The notes: generated by a model not told the origin, from the sequence alone. Positions 7,890 through 17,265 are shown, counted from the first letter of the stretch. The stretch: 64,000 nucleotides of DNA from Halanaerobiaceae bacterium ANBcell28 (GCA_037623315.1 JBBJJH010000012.1:1-64000); one strand, 5' to 3'. Numbers and translations are program-made.

Positions 7890-8597
7890 ATGGAAAACAA
7901 TGTAGATGCAGTAGTAGAGTTAAAAGACTTGAAGAGAATATATCAAATGGGGAATCGCAAGGTAGAAGCATTGAAAGGTATTAATATTAAAATATCTTCT
8001 GGTCATCTTGTAATTATTAAAGGACCATCTGGTTCTGGAAAAACAACGATTTTAAATATGATAGGAGCACTTGATCAACCTAGTACTGGAGAGGTGATAT
8101 TAAATAAAAAGAGTTTAAAAGAATACTCAGAAAAAGAACTTACAAAACTCAGGAGGGAAAATATAGGATTTATTTTTCAATCTCATGGCTTGATTCAGGG
8201 TTTTACTGCTTATGAGAATGTAGAACTTCCCTTAAGGATTAGTCATGTGTCCTGGAAAAATAGAAGAGAAAGAGCTTATGAATGTTTGGATATGGTTGGA
8301 TTACGAAAAAGGGCAGAACACCGTATTTTTGAGTTAAGTGGTGGTGAACAGCAAAGGGTTGGTATTGCCAGGGCTTTAGTCAATCAACCAGATATAATAT
8401 TGGCAGATGAACCTACCGGTGAACTTGATTACATAACAACTCAGACTATAATGGAGCTATTTCATAATCTGACTAAAAAACAGAATGTCACAATTTGTAT
8501 GGTGACCCATGACCCAGAGGTTATGAAATTTGCTGATATAGTTTATGAAATAATTGATGGAAAAATTATTAACAAGGAGAGGTATTATGAAAAATAA
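7890..8597 (+). CDS. ABC exporter ATPase, MacB/LolD type
   Basis: A 235-residue ATP-binding subunit. The Walker A motif GPSGSGKTT is near residue 48, followed by the Q loop (FIFQSHGLIQGFTAYENVELPL), the signature LSGGEQQR near 149, the Walker B ILADEPTGELD and an H-loop histidine (VTHDPEV). The sequence is typical of the MacB/LolD/FtsE group, which works with FtsX-like permeases to move lipids, peptides or lipoproteins rather than to import sugars. The next gene starts inside its 3' end, so translation is coupled. The operon carries a second ATPase after the permease, so the complex might be a heterodimer. Confidence 0.93.
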   Translation: MENNVDAVVELKDLKRIYQMGNRKVEALKGINIKISSGHLVIIKGPSGSGKTTILNMIGALDQPSTGEVILNKKSLKEYSEKELTKLRRENIGFIFQSHGLIQGFTAYENVELPLRISHVSWKNRRERAYECLDMVGLRKRAEHRIFELSGGEQQRVGIARALVNQPDIILADEPTGELDYITTQTIMELFHNLTKKQNVTICMVTHDPEVMKFADIVYEIIDGKIINKERYYEK

Positions 8598-9651
8598 TAA
8601 TATTTATAAAATTTTAGTCTTACTCTTCATACCGTTTATGTTTTTATCATTAACTGCTTGCTCTTTGTTTCCAGAGGAAACAGTTGATTCTACGCCTGAA
8701 TTAAGGGAACCACCACAACCAAGACTTTCATTTGAGACAGTTGAACGAGGTACAATTCGCCAAGAAATTTCAGGCTTATCTAGAGTAGCTCCTAAAAAAG
8801 AACAGGAATTATACTTTGAGAAAAATGGTAGGGTTAGAGAAATATTTGTAAGCCAGGGTGATGATGTTGAAAAAGGTCAGCCACTAGCACGCCTAGAAAC
8901 AGGCGATCTCGAATTTGAATATAAGCAAGCAAGTCTAGATCTAGAAAGGTTTGAGTTGGAAAAAGAAAGAATGGAGTTTCTGTTAGGTAGTACAGTTAGT
9001 GAGTATGATTTACGTTTAAAAGAGATAGATTATAAGAAGTTAAAACTTAGAGTAGAAAGGCTTAAAGAAGAATTAGATAATTCAACAATTTACGCACCTT
9101 TTGATGGTAGAGTCATTTCTCTTTCGATGAGAGAGGCAGATATGGTAGAAGGGTTTGCCAGGGTTATGAGTATTGCTGATATAAGTGAGTTGGAGCTTCA
9201 GATGAATGTTCACTCACGAGATTTAAATAAAATCTTAGCAGGTCAAAGAGCAAGTGTTCAGGTAGAGAGGGGTTTATGGATAGATGCTGAAGTAAAGCAT
9301 GTTCCATCACCATTTTCTGAAATTGCACCAGGGCAACAGGATTTAAGGGTGAGAATAGATTTTATAAATTTAGAAGAATTATTAGAGGAATTAGAAGAAG
9401 AGTTTAATATGGGGATAGAGCATATATACAGATTTAACAATCTTTTAAGCACAAGAATAATAATTCAAGAAATTGAAGATGCTTTATTGTTACCTCCGGC
9501 GGCAATTAGAGAATACGGGAGAAGAACATTCGTGTTAATACAGGATGAAGATTTTCGTAAAGAAATAGATATTAAAACAGGACTCGAAACATCAACAAGA
9601 GTAGAAATATTAGAAGGGTTAGAAGAGGGCCAGGAAGTTATAAGTCGCTAA
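8587..9651 (+). CDS. Lipoprotein membrane-fusion (HlyD-type) adaptor
   Basis: A 354-residue adaptor subunit of the exporter. The lipoprotein signal peptide ends at the lipobox LTAC (cysteine near residue 25). A biotinyl/lipoyl-like domain (SGLSRVAPKKEQELYFEKNG, then GDDVEKGQPLARLETGDL) follows, then a coiled-coil hairpin (about 110-165), the second lipoyl half (STIYAPFDGRVISLSMREADMV) and beta-barrel regions to a LPPAAIREYG end segment. The ATG at 8587 follows AAGGAGAGG and overlaps the ATPase gene by 11 bases. Upstream in-frame starts lack a ribosome site. Adaptors of this kind bridge the permease to partners outside the membrane. No outer-membrane factor gene is present in the window. Confidence 0.9.
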   Translation: MKNNNIYKILVLLFIPFMFLSLTACSLFPEETVDSTPELREPPQPRLSFETVERGTIRQEISGLSRVAPKKEQELYFEKNGRVREIFVSQGDDVEKGQPLARLETGDLEFEYKQASLDLERFELEKERMEFLLGSTVSEYDLRLKEIDYKKLKLRVERLKEELDNSTIYAPFDGRVISLSMREADMVEGFARVMSIADISELELQMNVHSRDLNKILAGQRASVQVERGLWIDAEVKHVPSPFSEIAPGQQDLRVRIDFINLEELLEELEEEFNMGIEHIYRFNNLLSTRIIIQEIEDALLLPPAAIREYGRRTFVLIQDEDFRKEIDIKTGLETSTRVEILEGLEEGQEVISR

Positions 9652-9670
9652 TGTGAATGGAGGTATTCTT

Positions 9671-12547
9671 TTGAGTTTTTTTACAGTAATATGGATGGTC
9701 TTAAAACAAATTAAAAAAAATTGGAAATTAGAATGTATTCTGCTCTTTGGTTTGGTATTAGCTGTTGCTGTTAGCTCTACAATTATTATTTATACAGATG
9801 GAGTCTTACAATCAGTAATGGTGAATCGTTGGGAAAGAAATATGGGAAGTAATTTTCGACCTGCTTCTATAAGAATTATCGATGAACAATCTTTCGATTA
9901 CCACCCGTTGCTTTCTGAAACACAGTGGAGAGATCAAGATGAAGCCTATCAACAGTATCTTGATCTAGATGAATATTTTGCCAATAATATTCCAGATATT
10001 TTTAATACTGAAATACTATCATTTTCTAAAAGTGGAAGAACAGATAGAAGAGCGATTATACCTTTGGATTCAAATGAAGCAAGACATAGGAGATATGTAA
10101 ATCTTAGTTTTCAAACAGGTTTAGAAGATAGAGTAGAAGTTTTAGGAGGTAATTGGTTTAATGAGGAGTCATCCGATCCTTATATTGAAGTTGTAGTAGA
10201 TGAAAATGCAATTCATAATTTAGATATCAGATTAGGGAATATTTATCAATTTCCACTGGAAACTGAAGGAGATGAGAGAGATAGATATTTAGATTTAAAA
10301 GTAGTAGGTGTTTTTAGGATAGATACACATTCATATAATCAAGCTGTCTGGCCAGATCTACCTCCATATTCAGATACGTTTTTCATGGCGGAGGGTGTTT
10401 TTGAAGAAGTAATACGAAGAGAGGATACGCGTCCATTTCAATATTCCTGGTTCTGGAATTTTGACCATGAGCCCGTACGAATAAGTCAACTGGAAACTAT
10501 GTTGAATTCACTTCGTAGAATGGAAAGAGGTATGTCAAATATTTCAGATAGGGCAAGAATTACCAATGCTCCTGTCACTGGCTTGTCCTTTTTAGTAGAA
10601 GAGGCAGAACAGCTCAGGATGCTTTTGTTAATATTAAGTTTGCCTATATTAGGAATGATCTTTTATTATATAATTTTGGCAGCTAGTCTAACTATTCAAA
10701 AAAGAAGTAATGAAATAGCTTTATTTAGGAGTAGAGGAGCCGGTATATACCAAGTTCTTTTTACTTATTTATTAGAATGGATTTTTATTAGCTTGCTAGC
10801 ATTGATAGTTGGTCCATACTTAGGCTTGTTTATTGCTAGAATTATGGGAGCTGCTTCTGGATTTTTAGAATTTGTAAATCGTGAAGCTTTGCCTGTAATG
10901 GTTCCAATGAATACTTATTTTTATGCTTTCTTGACTATTGCTGTTGCTGTTCTTTCTTGCTTGTTTCTTATAATCCCAGCTGCGAGAGAGAGTATTGTTT
11001 CTTATAAACAAAATTTAGCTCGTAATAATAAAAAGCAGTTTTGGCAAAGGTACTATCTTGATTTTATATTATTAGCTTTTAGTTTATATGGATATCGAGA
11101 ATTAAGCAGGCAGATCTCAGTAATGCAAAGATCAGCTTATAGTTCTGATTTATTATTGGATCCAATGTTATTTTTAATACCTGTGTTATTTATAGCTACG
11201 GCAGGATTATTATCATTACGTATAATACCTTATTTATTACGCTTTTTGACAATAATTACAGAAAAATTACCGGAAGTATCTCTAACAGTGACTTTGAGGC
11301 AGTTTTTTAGAAATCCTGGACAATATACTCCATTGTTATTTTTCATTATTATGACAGTGTCCTTAGGTATATATAGTTCTTCAATAGCACGCACTATGGA
11401 CCGAAATTATAATGATAGCTTAATGTATAGGTATGGTGCTGATGTGGTTTTACAGGAAAGGTGGAATTTTGATACTGACTCACACGCCATAAGGGGAGGG
11501 CGTAATGGAGAAGATACTCAGGTAGATGAAAGAGTAAATTCTGATAGGCAAACAGTTTTTGAACCTCCATTTTATATTCATAAACAATTGCCTGGAGTTA
11601 TAGATGCAGCAAGAGTTATGACAAAAAGAGGTCGTGTAAGTATTGGTCAAAGTATTGTGGGGAATAGTACTTTAATGGCAATAGATCCAGTTGACTTTGC
11701 TAATGTAAGTTGGTTTAGGGATGATTTGACAGATATTCACTGGCATTATTATTTAAATGCTTTGCTTAAACATAGTTCAGCAGCTTTAGTGGATCGTGAT
11801 TTTTATGAAGAAGAACAGCTATCAATTGGTGATTGGATTCGATTTAACTTAGGTGGGCAGGATATTGAGATTTTTATAGCTGGAGTCATTGATTTATGGC
11901 CTACAGTATATCCTAATCAATTTCCATTGATTGTAGCTAATTTAAATCATGTACAACAGCAATATATAATTGAGCCTTACCAGGTTTGGTTACGACTAGA
12001 AGATGGAGCTGAAATACAGACTATTGTTGATCACTTGCTTGAGGAAAATATTTATGTAAGTAGTGTCAGTGATACAAGAAGAAAAATAATTGAAAACAGA
12101 AGAGACCCTCAAAGAATGGGACTTTTTGGTATTCTGTCAATTGGATTTGTTGTTGCAGTTTTGATTACTGTTTTAGGTTTTTTTCTTTATAATTTCTTGT
12201 CTTTAAAAAATAGACTCTTACAATTCGGGGTAATGAGGGCTATTGGTCTCTCTTTAAAACAATTGATTATTATGTTATCTCTTGAACAGTTTTTAACCGT
12301 TGGGATTGGCTTTGCTTTAGGTACAATATTTGGGGTTATTGTAAGTAGAACTTTTCTTCCCTTCTTGCAATTAAGTCAGAATTTGGAAGGTGTAGTTCCA
12401 GGCTTTAAAATTATTGTTGATAGAAGTGATGTGTTTAATATATTGATTATAATAGGTGGAACTTTGATTATTGGCTTAATTTTTCTCGCAATGATTTTAG
12501 TAAAACTAAAATTACATGATGCTATTAAGCTAGGGGAGGAGGTATAA
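9671..12547 (+). CDS. Large FtsX-like ABC exporter permease
   Basis: A 958-residue permease with two FtsX-like halves. A first membrane helix (about residues 20-40) precedes an extracytoplasmic domain of about 270 residues. Then come three helices near 315-440 with the family pattern SNEIALFRSRGAG, further helices near 480-560, a second external domain, and the final FtsX block (LQFGVMRAIGLSLKQL near 855, with helices to 945). The TTG at 9671 is chosen because it lies 7 bases behind GGAGG. A GTG at 9653 precedes that site. The end overlaps the next ATPase start as TAATG. It should form the membrane channel with the two ATPases and the adaptor. The substrate is unknown. Confidence 0.88.
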   Translation: MSFFTVIWMVLKQIKKNWKLECILLFGLVLAVAVSSTIIIYTDGVLQSVMVNRWERNMGSNFRPASIRIIDEQSFDYHPLLSETQWRDQDEAYQQYLDLDEYFANNIPDIFNTEILSFSKSGRTDRRAIIPLDSNEARHRRYVNLSFQTGLEDRVEVLGGNWFNEESSDPYIEVVVDENAIHNLDIRLGNIYQFPLETEGDERDRYLDLKVVGVFRIDTHSYNQAVWPDLPPYSDTFFMAEGVFEEVIRREDTRPFQYSWFWNFDHEPVRISQLETMLNSLRRMERGMSNISDRARITNAPVTGLSFLVEEAEQLRMLLLILSLPILGMIFYYIILAASLTIQKRSNEIALFRSRGAGIYQVLFTYLLEWIFISLLALIVGPYLGLFIARIMGAASGFLEFVNREALPVMVPMNTYFYAFLTIAVAVLSCLFLIIPAARESIVSYKQNLARNNKKQFWQRYYLDFILLAFSLYGYRELSRQISVMQRSAYSSDLLLDPMLFLIPVLFIATAGLLSLRIIPYLLRFLTIITEKLPEVSLTVTLRQFFRNPGQYTPLLFFIIMTVSLGIYSSSIARTMDRNYNDSLMYRYGADVVLQERWNFDTDSHAIRGGRNGEDTQVDERVNSDRQTVFEPPFYIHKQLPGVIDAARVMTKRGRVSIGQSIVGNSTLMAIDPVDFANVSWFRDDLTDIHWHYYLNALLKHSSAALVDRDFYEEEQLSIGDWIRFNLGGQDIEIFIAGVIDLWPTVYPNQFPLIVANLNHVQQQYIIEPYQVWLRLEDGAEIQTIVDHLLEENIYVSSVSDTRRKIIENRRDPQRMGLFGILSIGFVVAVLITVLGFFLYNFLSLKNRLLQFGVMRAIGLSLKQLIIMLSLEQFLTVGIGFALGTIFGVIVSRTFLPFLQLSQNLEGVVPGFKIIVDRSDVFNILIIIGGTLIIGLIFLAMILVKLKLHDAIKLGEEV

Positions 12548-13527
12548 TGAAAAAAAACAATAATTCCACGAGCGGTTTGCTTGGACTAGTGCGAAAAAAG
12601 TATAAGGAATTACTTAGTCGCCAAGAGATAGAGAAAATTGATAGTGAATATATTATCCAGTGTGAAAACCTTGTTAAGATATACAAAATAGCAGATCTTG
12701 AGGTATTCGCTTTACAGGGTCTGGAACTAAACATTAAAAAAGGTGAAATGATTGGTATAATTGGGAGTAGTGGAAGTGGTAAATCTACACTTATGAATAT
12801 CTTGGGTGGATTGGACACTCCGACAGCCGGAAAGGTCATGGTTTCAGGCTGGAATCTTAATAAAATGAGTTATCGTGATAGGATTTATTATAAGAGAGAT
12901 GTGGTTGGCTTTATCTGGCAAAATACAGCTAGGAATTTAATTCCCTATCTTAATGCACTTGAGAATGTGAGAATGCCTATGATCTTAAAAGGAAAAGGTG
13001 GTCGAGAATGGGCAGAGGAACTTCTAGAGTCAGTAGGTTTAGGAGATAGAATGGACCACCTGCCATCTGAACTATCTGGGGGGCAGCAGCAAAGAGTAGC
13101 AATTGCAGTGTCTTTAGCAAATCAACCAGATATTTTATTAGCAGATGAGCCTACAGGTTCTCTTGATTCTAGTACAGCTTCTGAAATCTTTGATGTATTT
13201 ACTGAGATTGTCGATAAATACAATACTACTATAATTGTTGTTACCCATGATAGGAGTCTTGCTAGTGCTGTTGACAGAGCTGTAGAAATTAGAGATGGGA
13301 AAATTAGTACCGAAAGTATTAGAAACAAAAAAATAAAGTATAACGCAAAGCAGATAGGCTTGAATTTAGATGAAAATGCTGAGGAAAGAACACATGATAA
13401 GTATGTAGTAATAGATTCGGCTGGAAGATTACAACTGCCAGAGGATTATATGAAAGAATTAGGGATTAGTAAGAAAGCAGTTTTAAAGATGGAAGAAGGA
13501 AGGCTCTTTATTGATAAACCACAATAA
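12547..13527 (+). CDS. ABC exporter ATPase with C-terminal AbrB-like extension
   Basis: A 326-residue ATPase of the MacB/LolD group. It has Walker A GSSGSGKST (near 77), signature LSGGQQQR (near 178), Walker B LLADEPTGSLD and an H-loop THD. Unlike the first ATPase it has about 35 extra N-terminal residues and a C-terminal tail of about 75 residues. The tail ends in a pattern like a SpoVT/AbrB swapped-hairpin half, with VVIDSAGRLQLPEDYMKELG followed by KAVLKMEEGRLFI. Such tails occur on related ATPases and may serve dimerisation or regulation rather than DNA binding. It overlaps the permease stop codon by one base and ends the operon at a hairpin shared with the opposite gene. Confidence 0.9.
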   Translation: MKKNNNSTSGLLGLVRKKYKELLSRQEIEKIDSEYIIQCENLVKIYKIADLEVFALQGLELNIKKGEMIGIIGSSGSGKSTLMNILGGLDTPTAGKVMVSGWNLNKMSYRDRIYYKRDVVGFIWQNTARNLIPYLNALENVRMPMILKGKGGREWAEELLESVGLGDRMDHLPSELSGGQQQRVAIAVSLANQPDILLADEPTGSLDSSTASEIFDVFTEIVDKYNTTIIVVTHDRSLASAVDRAVEIRDGKISTESIRNKKIKYNAKQIGLNLDENAEERTHDKYVVIDSAGRLQLPEDYMKELGISKKAVLKMEEGRLFIDKPQ

Positions 13528-13532
13528 TAATT

Positions 13533-13569
13533 TTAGTCCCTGCTCTCGTTGTTTGAGGGCGGGGACTAA
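13533..13569. terminator. Bidirectional hairpin between convergent genes
   Basis: TTAGTCCCTGCTCTC pairs fully with GAGGGCGGGGACTAA (two G-U pairs) around GTTGTTT. T/A tracts on either side are weak, so it probably serves both converging transcripts. Confidence 0.75.
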
Positions 13570-13582
13570 TTTGTATAAAGTT

Positions 13583-14476
13583 TCAACGATTTGAATACAT
13601 TTGCAGTTCTTCTTTTTTGATTCTTATTTCTAGAGGCAGTTGAGGTCCTCTTTCACCATCTATATCACAAAAATAACTAGTATTTGAGTTCATATTTTTG
13701 ATTTTAAAATAACTATCTTGAAAATATATTACATCAGGGCTTGATAAATGTTCTCCCTGAAGAATTTTCATGAAAATCGCAGGTAGTTTATGTATACCGT
13801 TGTATTTAATCCCAATAAAATCAAATAGACCATCATTTGTTTTTGCAGGTGGACATAAATTTTTAAAACCTCCAGCTCTATTAGTATTTATTATAATTGA
13901 CAAGAAAAGTTCTTCTTCTATAATTCTTGAACTGCCTTCTATACGTAAAGGAATAGCTTTAATATTGGGTAATTCTTTTAGTCCATTAATATAATAAGCG
14001 AGTTTTCCAAATATAGTTTTAAATTCTTCGGGAGTTTCTTCAGGAATATTAGAAAATTCACCAATGAAGCAGACGTTAATAAAGTAACTATTATTAATTT
14101 TAGCAAGATCAAGTTCGATGGGTGTATTATTAGCAATAAGATCAATGCATTTTTCAAAATTGTTGGGCATATTAAGATAATTGGCAATATCATTTGCTGT
14201 TCCTGCAGGTAATATTGCTAATGGTATTTTTATTTTTTCTTTACGCAAGGCATTTATTACCTGATTTAAACTTCCGTCTCCTCCTGCGACAATTATATTT
14301 TCATATTGATGATATCTGATGTTTTCCACACCTTTTATTATATTACCGGGAGCCATACTACGGTATATATCTATAATATATCCGTTTTCTTGTAATTTTT
14401 TAACTATAGAATCTAAGTCGCGAGCAAAAGACTTATTTCCCGACATGGGATTATAGAGCAACTTGCATCTTTTCAT
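13583..14476 (-). CDS. YegS/DgkB-type lipid (diacylglycerol) kinase
   Basis: A 297-residue lipid kinase of the diacylglycerol-kinase catalytic family. The nucleotide-binding motifs are YNPMSGNKSF near residue 10, VAGGDGSLNQVINAL near 63 and AILPAGTANDIANYLN near 87. The C-terminal beta domain has DGLFDFIGIK near 216 and CDIDGERGP near 276. It would phosphorylate a membrane lipid, such as diacylglycerol, at the inner face of the membrane. On the minus strand the ATG at 14476 lies 7 bases behind AGGAGG (14484-14489). A longer frame to 14497 has no ribosome site. It is a single gene converging on the exporter operon. Confidence 0.9.
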   Translation of the reverse strand: MKRCKLLYNPMSGNKSFARDLDSIVKKLQENGYIIDIYRSMAPGNIIKGVENIRYHQYENIIVAGGDGSLNQVINALRKEKIKIPLAILPAGTANDIANYLNMPNNFEKCIDLIANNTPIELDLAKINNSYFINVCFIGEFSNIPEETPEEFKTIFGKLAYYINGLKELPNIKAIPLRIEGSSRIIEEELFLSIIINTNRAGGFKNLCPPAKTNDGLFDFIGIKYNGIHKLPAIFMKILQGEHLSSPDVIYFQDSYFKIKNMNSNTSYFCDIDGERGPQLPLEIRIKKEELQMYSNR

Positions 14477-14689
14477 GATTAATCCTCCTAAAATCATCTT
14501 TTTATCATAGACTATATTTTAATTATATTTTATTTATAATAATAAGACAAGTTTATCTCATTACTATCTTTTTAAATATCTTTTTGAAATTTACTGCATA
14601 ATTTTGATAAAGTTTTTATTGGATAATATAATATCTTTATGTTAAAATAAATATAGATATTTTTAAAAATTGGAAAGGTGGTGAAGAAA

Positions 14690-14710
14690 CTGATTAGAAA
14701 ATATAATCAG
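14690..14710 (+). promoter_or_regulatory. Small hairpin with a micro-ORF before the aldo/keto reductase
   Basis: CTGATTA and TAATCAG form a perfect 7-bp inverted repeat. It lies inside a possible 10-codon ORF (GTG 14681 to TAA 14713) that owns the only good ribosome site (AAAGGTG at 14674-14680). The reductase starts 10 bases later. Confidence 0.35.
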
Positions 14711-14723
14711 TAATATTATCAAA

Positions 14724-15545
14724 ATGAAAAAAATTAAGCTTAAAACAGGAGATCAAATTCCAGTAATAGGTTTTGGTACATATACTTTGAAAGGTGCTGA
14801 TGGAGTAAAAGCTATTGAGATAGCCTTGAATAATGGATATTTTCATATTGATACAGCGGAATCATATCAGAATCAAATAGAGGTTGGAAAGGCTATTAGA
14901 AATAGTACATTAGATCGGGAAGATATATTTCTTACTTCAAAAGTTGATTTTAATAATTTAGCATATGATGATGTTTTGAAAGCTTGTGATGAAACTTTAT
15001 TAGAGCTTGAAACTGACTATCTTGATCTATATCTAATTCATTGGCCTAATAAAAAAATACCTATGAAAGAAACTTTCAGAGCTTTAGAAAAGCTAGCAAG
15101 TCAGGGAAAGATAAGAAATGTTGGAGTAAGTAATTTTACTATTAATCATTTAAAAGAAGCCGAAAAATCAAGCGATCTAGAAATTGTTACTAATCAAGTT
15201 GAGTTTCACCCTTTTTTGAATCAGAAAGAATTATATTATTACTGTAAGGAAAAAGGCATTATTATTACAGCATATAGTCCTATTGCTAGAGGAAAGGTTT
15301 TTCAGAATAGAGAGTTAATTAGAATTGCAAATAAATACAATAAGAATCCTGCACAATTGACTTTAAAATGGCTCATAGAAAAAGATATTGTTGTTATACC
15401 TCGTTCCCGGACTCCTGAACATATAAAAAGTAATATTCAATTGTTTAATGATTGGCAATTGAGCATAGATGATATAGAAGCTATTGATAATATTGAGAAA
15501 CAGCAAAGATTGATTAACCCTGAGTGGGGAGAATTTGATAAATAA
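14724..15545 (+). CDS. Aldo/keto reductase
   Basis: A 273-residue NADPH-type oxidoreductase of the aldo/keto reductase TIM-barrel family, closest in pattern to the 2,5-diketogluconate reductase group. The catalytic tetrad is complete: D43 and Y48 in HIDTAESYQN, K73 in LTSKVDF and H106 in LIHWPNK. The family signatures VGVSNF and VVIPRSRTPEHIKSN, the latter a cofactor-binding segment near the C-terminus, are present. It would reduce small aldehydes or ketones in the cytoplasm. The ATG has no ribosome site of its own and may depend on translation of the micro-ORF just upstream. It is followed closely by a glyoxalase gene, which suggests a shared role in reactive-aldehyde removal. Confidence 0.92.
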   Translation: MKKIKLKTGDQIPVIGFGTYTLKGADGVKAIEIALNNGYFHIDTAESYQNQIEVGKAIRNSTLDREDIFLTSKVDFNNLAYDDVLKACDETLLELETDYLDLYLIHWPNKKIPMKETFRALEKLASQGKIRNVGVSNFTINHLKEAEKSSDLEIVTNQVEFHPFLNQKELYYYCKEKGIIITAYSPIARGKVFQNRELIRIANKYNKNPAQLTLKWLIEKDIVVIPRSRTPEHIKSNIQLFNDWQLSIDDIEAIDNIEKQQRLINPEWGEFDK

Positions 15546-15599
15546 TATTTAAGACCGTAAATAATAATTTAAAAATATAATGAGGAGAGGAAGATTAAT

Positions 15600-15983
15600 A
15601 TGAAAAAATATAAAATGCATCATTCGTGTATAAGGGTCATGGATTTAGAAAAATCATTAGAATTTTATCAGGAAGCTTTTGGCTTTAAAATAGCTAGTAA
15701 AAATGACTTTCCTGAAGGCAAATTCACTTTGGTTTTTCTTGAAGATGATACTGGAAATTTTGCTTTAGAACTTACTTATAATTATGATCAAGAAGAAGCT
15801 TATACAATTGGTAATGCTTATAGCCATTTGGCTGTGGCTGTTTCAGATGTAAAAGCGTCGTATCAAGATCATAAAGAAAAAGGTTTTCAAGTTGGGGATA
15901 TTCATAAATTTTCTGAAGATCATGCAGGTTTTTATTTTATTACTGATCCTGATGGTTATGATATTGAAGTTATTCAAAGATAA
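15600..15983 (+). CDS. Glyoxalase I / lactoylglutathione lyase-like VOC protein
   Basis: A 127-residue vicinal-oxygen-chelate metalloenzyme. Aligned with my memory of E. coli GloA, all four metal ligands are present: H8 (MHHSCIRV), E57 (ALELTYNY), H76 (AYSHLAVAV) and E123 (DPDGYDIEVIQ). The length fits the family. It would isomerise the hemithioacetal of methylglyoxal and a thiol in the cytoplasm. The thiol used by this organism is unknown. The ribosome site AGGAGAGGA precedes the ATG. It is 54 bases after the aldo/keto reductase, probably co-transcribed, and closed by a hairpin. Confidence 0.9.
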   Translation: MKKYKMHHSCIRVMDLEKSLEFYQEAFGFKIASKNDFPEGKFTLVFLEDDTGNFALELTYNYDQEEAYTIGNAYSHLAVAVSDVKASYQDHKEKGFQVGDIHKFSEDHAGFYFITDPDGYDIEVIQR

Positions 15984-15992
15984 TTATGAATT

Positions 15993-16022
15993 ACAATACC
16001 AGCCCAAGACGGCTGGTATTGT
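15993..16022 (+). terminator. Hairpin after the glyoxalase gene
   Basis: A perfect 12-bp stem (ACAATACCAGCC / GGCTGGTATTGT) around CAAGAC. The T tract is poor, so it may be a weak terminator. Confidence 0.65.
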
Positions 16023-16182
16023 ATCATAACTCTAAAATCTTCACTATATAATCTTTATTTTTTTTGTTTTTTGTGGTATAATTTATTTGATAAGTAAAAA
16101 AATTTAACTTTAAATATTTAGTATTGAGATCTAGTTTAGTATTTTGAGGGATTTTTATGAGAAAAATTGGGGGGTGAACTAT

Positions 16183-17247
16183 TTGAAAAAAAATGTAACA
16201 ATGAAGGATATAGCTGATAAAGCTAATGTTTCTTTGAGCACTGTGTCATTATGTCTAAATAACTCTGGAAGAATTAGTATTGAAACTAGAAAAAAGGTTT
16301 TAAAGTTAGCTAAAAAGTTGAATTATGTTCCTAATTTAGCTGCTCGAGAATTGGCAGGGAAAAGTTCTGATGTTATTGGTATTGTTTTACCTGACTATGG
16401 TGATATAAAAACAAGAAAGTTATTAGAGGGTATATCCGAAAAATCTGAGAATAATAATTACTTTAATTTATTTTGCTTTACCTTCAATAAAGCGGATTTA
16501 GGTAGGACTTATATTAATATGCTAGAAGGGAAAAATATAGATGCTCTTATTATATTCCCCTATGCAAGTCTCTTGAACAGTATTAGTAAAGAAACTCTTT
16601 ATAGGATAGAAGATAAAGGGATACCTATTGTTTTTGTAGATACATATCAAAAGGGGAGCCGAGTTCCTTATGTTGTAAGTGATAATTATAGAGCAGCTTA
16701 CGACGGAGTTAAGTACTTAATAGATTCTGGACACAAGAATATTGCATTTGTTGGTGGGGTTTATCATTCGGTTGGCCAGGAAAGATTTCAGGGTTATTCC
16801 GATGCGTTGAAAGAAAATGACTTATATAATAAATCTCTAGTTTATCTTGGTTGTGAGTTTGATGATTCGATTTATGACATAGAAGAAGATATTAGATCTG
16901 TTTTTCAAAAGCAGGAAGTAAGTGCATTAATGGCTTATAGTAGAAATGCTACAATGGCTACAATAAGTCAAGCAAAAATCTTCCAGAAAGATGATGATTT
17001 TGAAATTATCGGCTTTGACTTGCTTCAAGATGAACGATTTGCTGGGCTTAGCGTATATACGTACCAACAACCACATTATGAAATGGGCTTAAAAGCAGTA
17101 GACATAGTTTTAGATAAAATTCTAAGGGATAAAAACATTAAAGAAAAAAAGATTCGATTGGAGACTACATTCAAGCCTCTTTCTGTTGTTGCGAAACAAA
17201 GATTTGCCTTAAGAAAAAACTCAGATGGTCTAAGTTCTGCCTTATAA
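16183..17247 (+). CDS. LacI-family regulator of the polysaccharide locus
   Basis: A 354-residue LacI/GalR-type repressor. The HTH is TMKDIADKANVSLSTVSLCL, followed by the hinge (RISIETRKKVLKLAKKLNYVP) and an effector-binding domain (IGIVLPDYGD, AYDGVKYLIDSGHKNIAFVGG, EIIGFDLLQDERF). A TTG at 16183 lies 5 bases behind GGGGGGTGA and is the likely start. An upstream ATG at 16144 has no ribosome site. It sits directly before the large glycan operon, whose promoter region carries three copies of a CG-centred near-palindrome of the kind LacI proteins bind. It is therefore the likely local regulator. The inducer is probably a rhamnogalacturonan fragment. Confidence 0.9.
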   Translation: MKKNVTMKDIADKANVSLSTVSLCLNNSGRISIETRKKVLKLAKKLNYVPNLAARELAGKSSDVIGIVLPDYGDIKTRKLLEGISEKSENNNYFNLFCFTFNKADLGRTYINMLEGKNIDALIIFPYASLLNSISKETLYRIEDKGIPIVFVDTYQKGSRVPYVVSDNYRAAYDGVKYLIDSGHKNIAFVGGVYHSVGQERFQGYSDALKENDLYNKSLVYLGCEFDDSIYDIEEDIRSVFQKQEVSALMAYSRNATMATISQAKIFQKDDDFEIIGFDLLQDERFAGLSVYTYQQPHYEMGLKAVDIVLDKILRDKNIKEKKIRLETTFKPLSVVAKQRFALRKNSDGLSSAL

Positions 17248-17265
17248 ATTTGTTTTATGTAAAAT

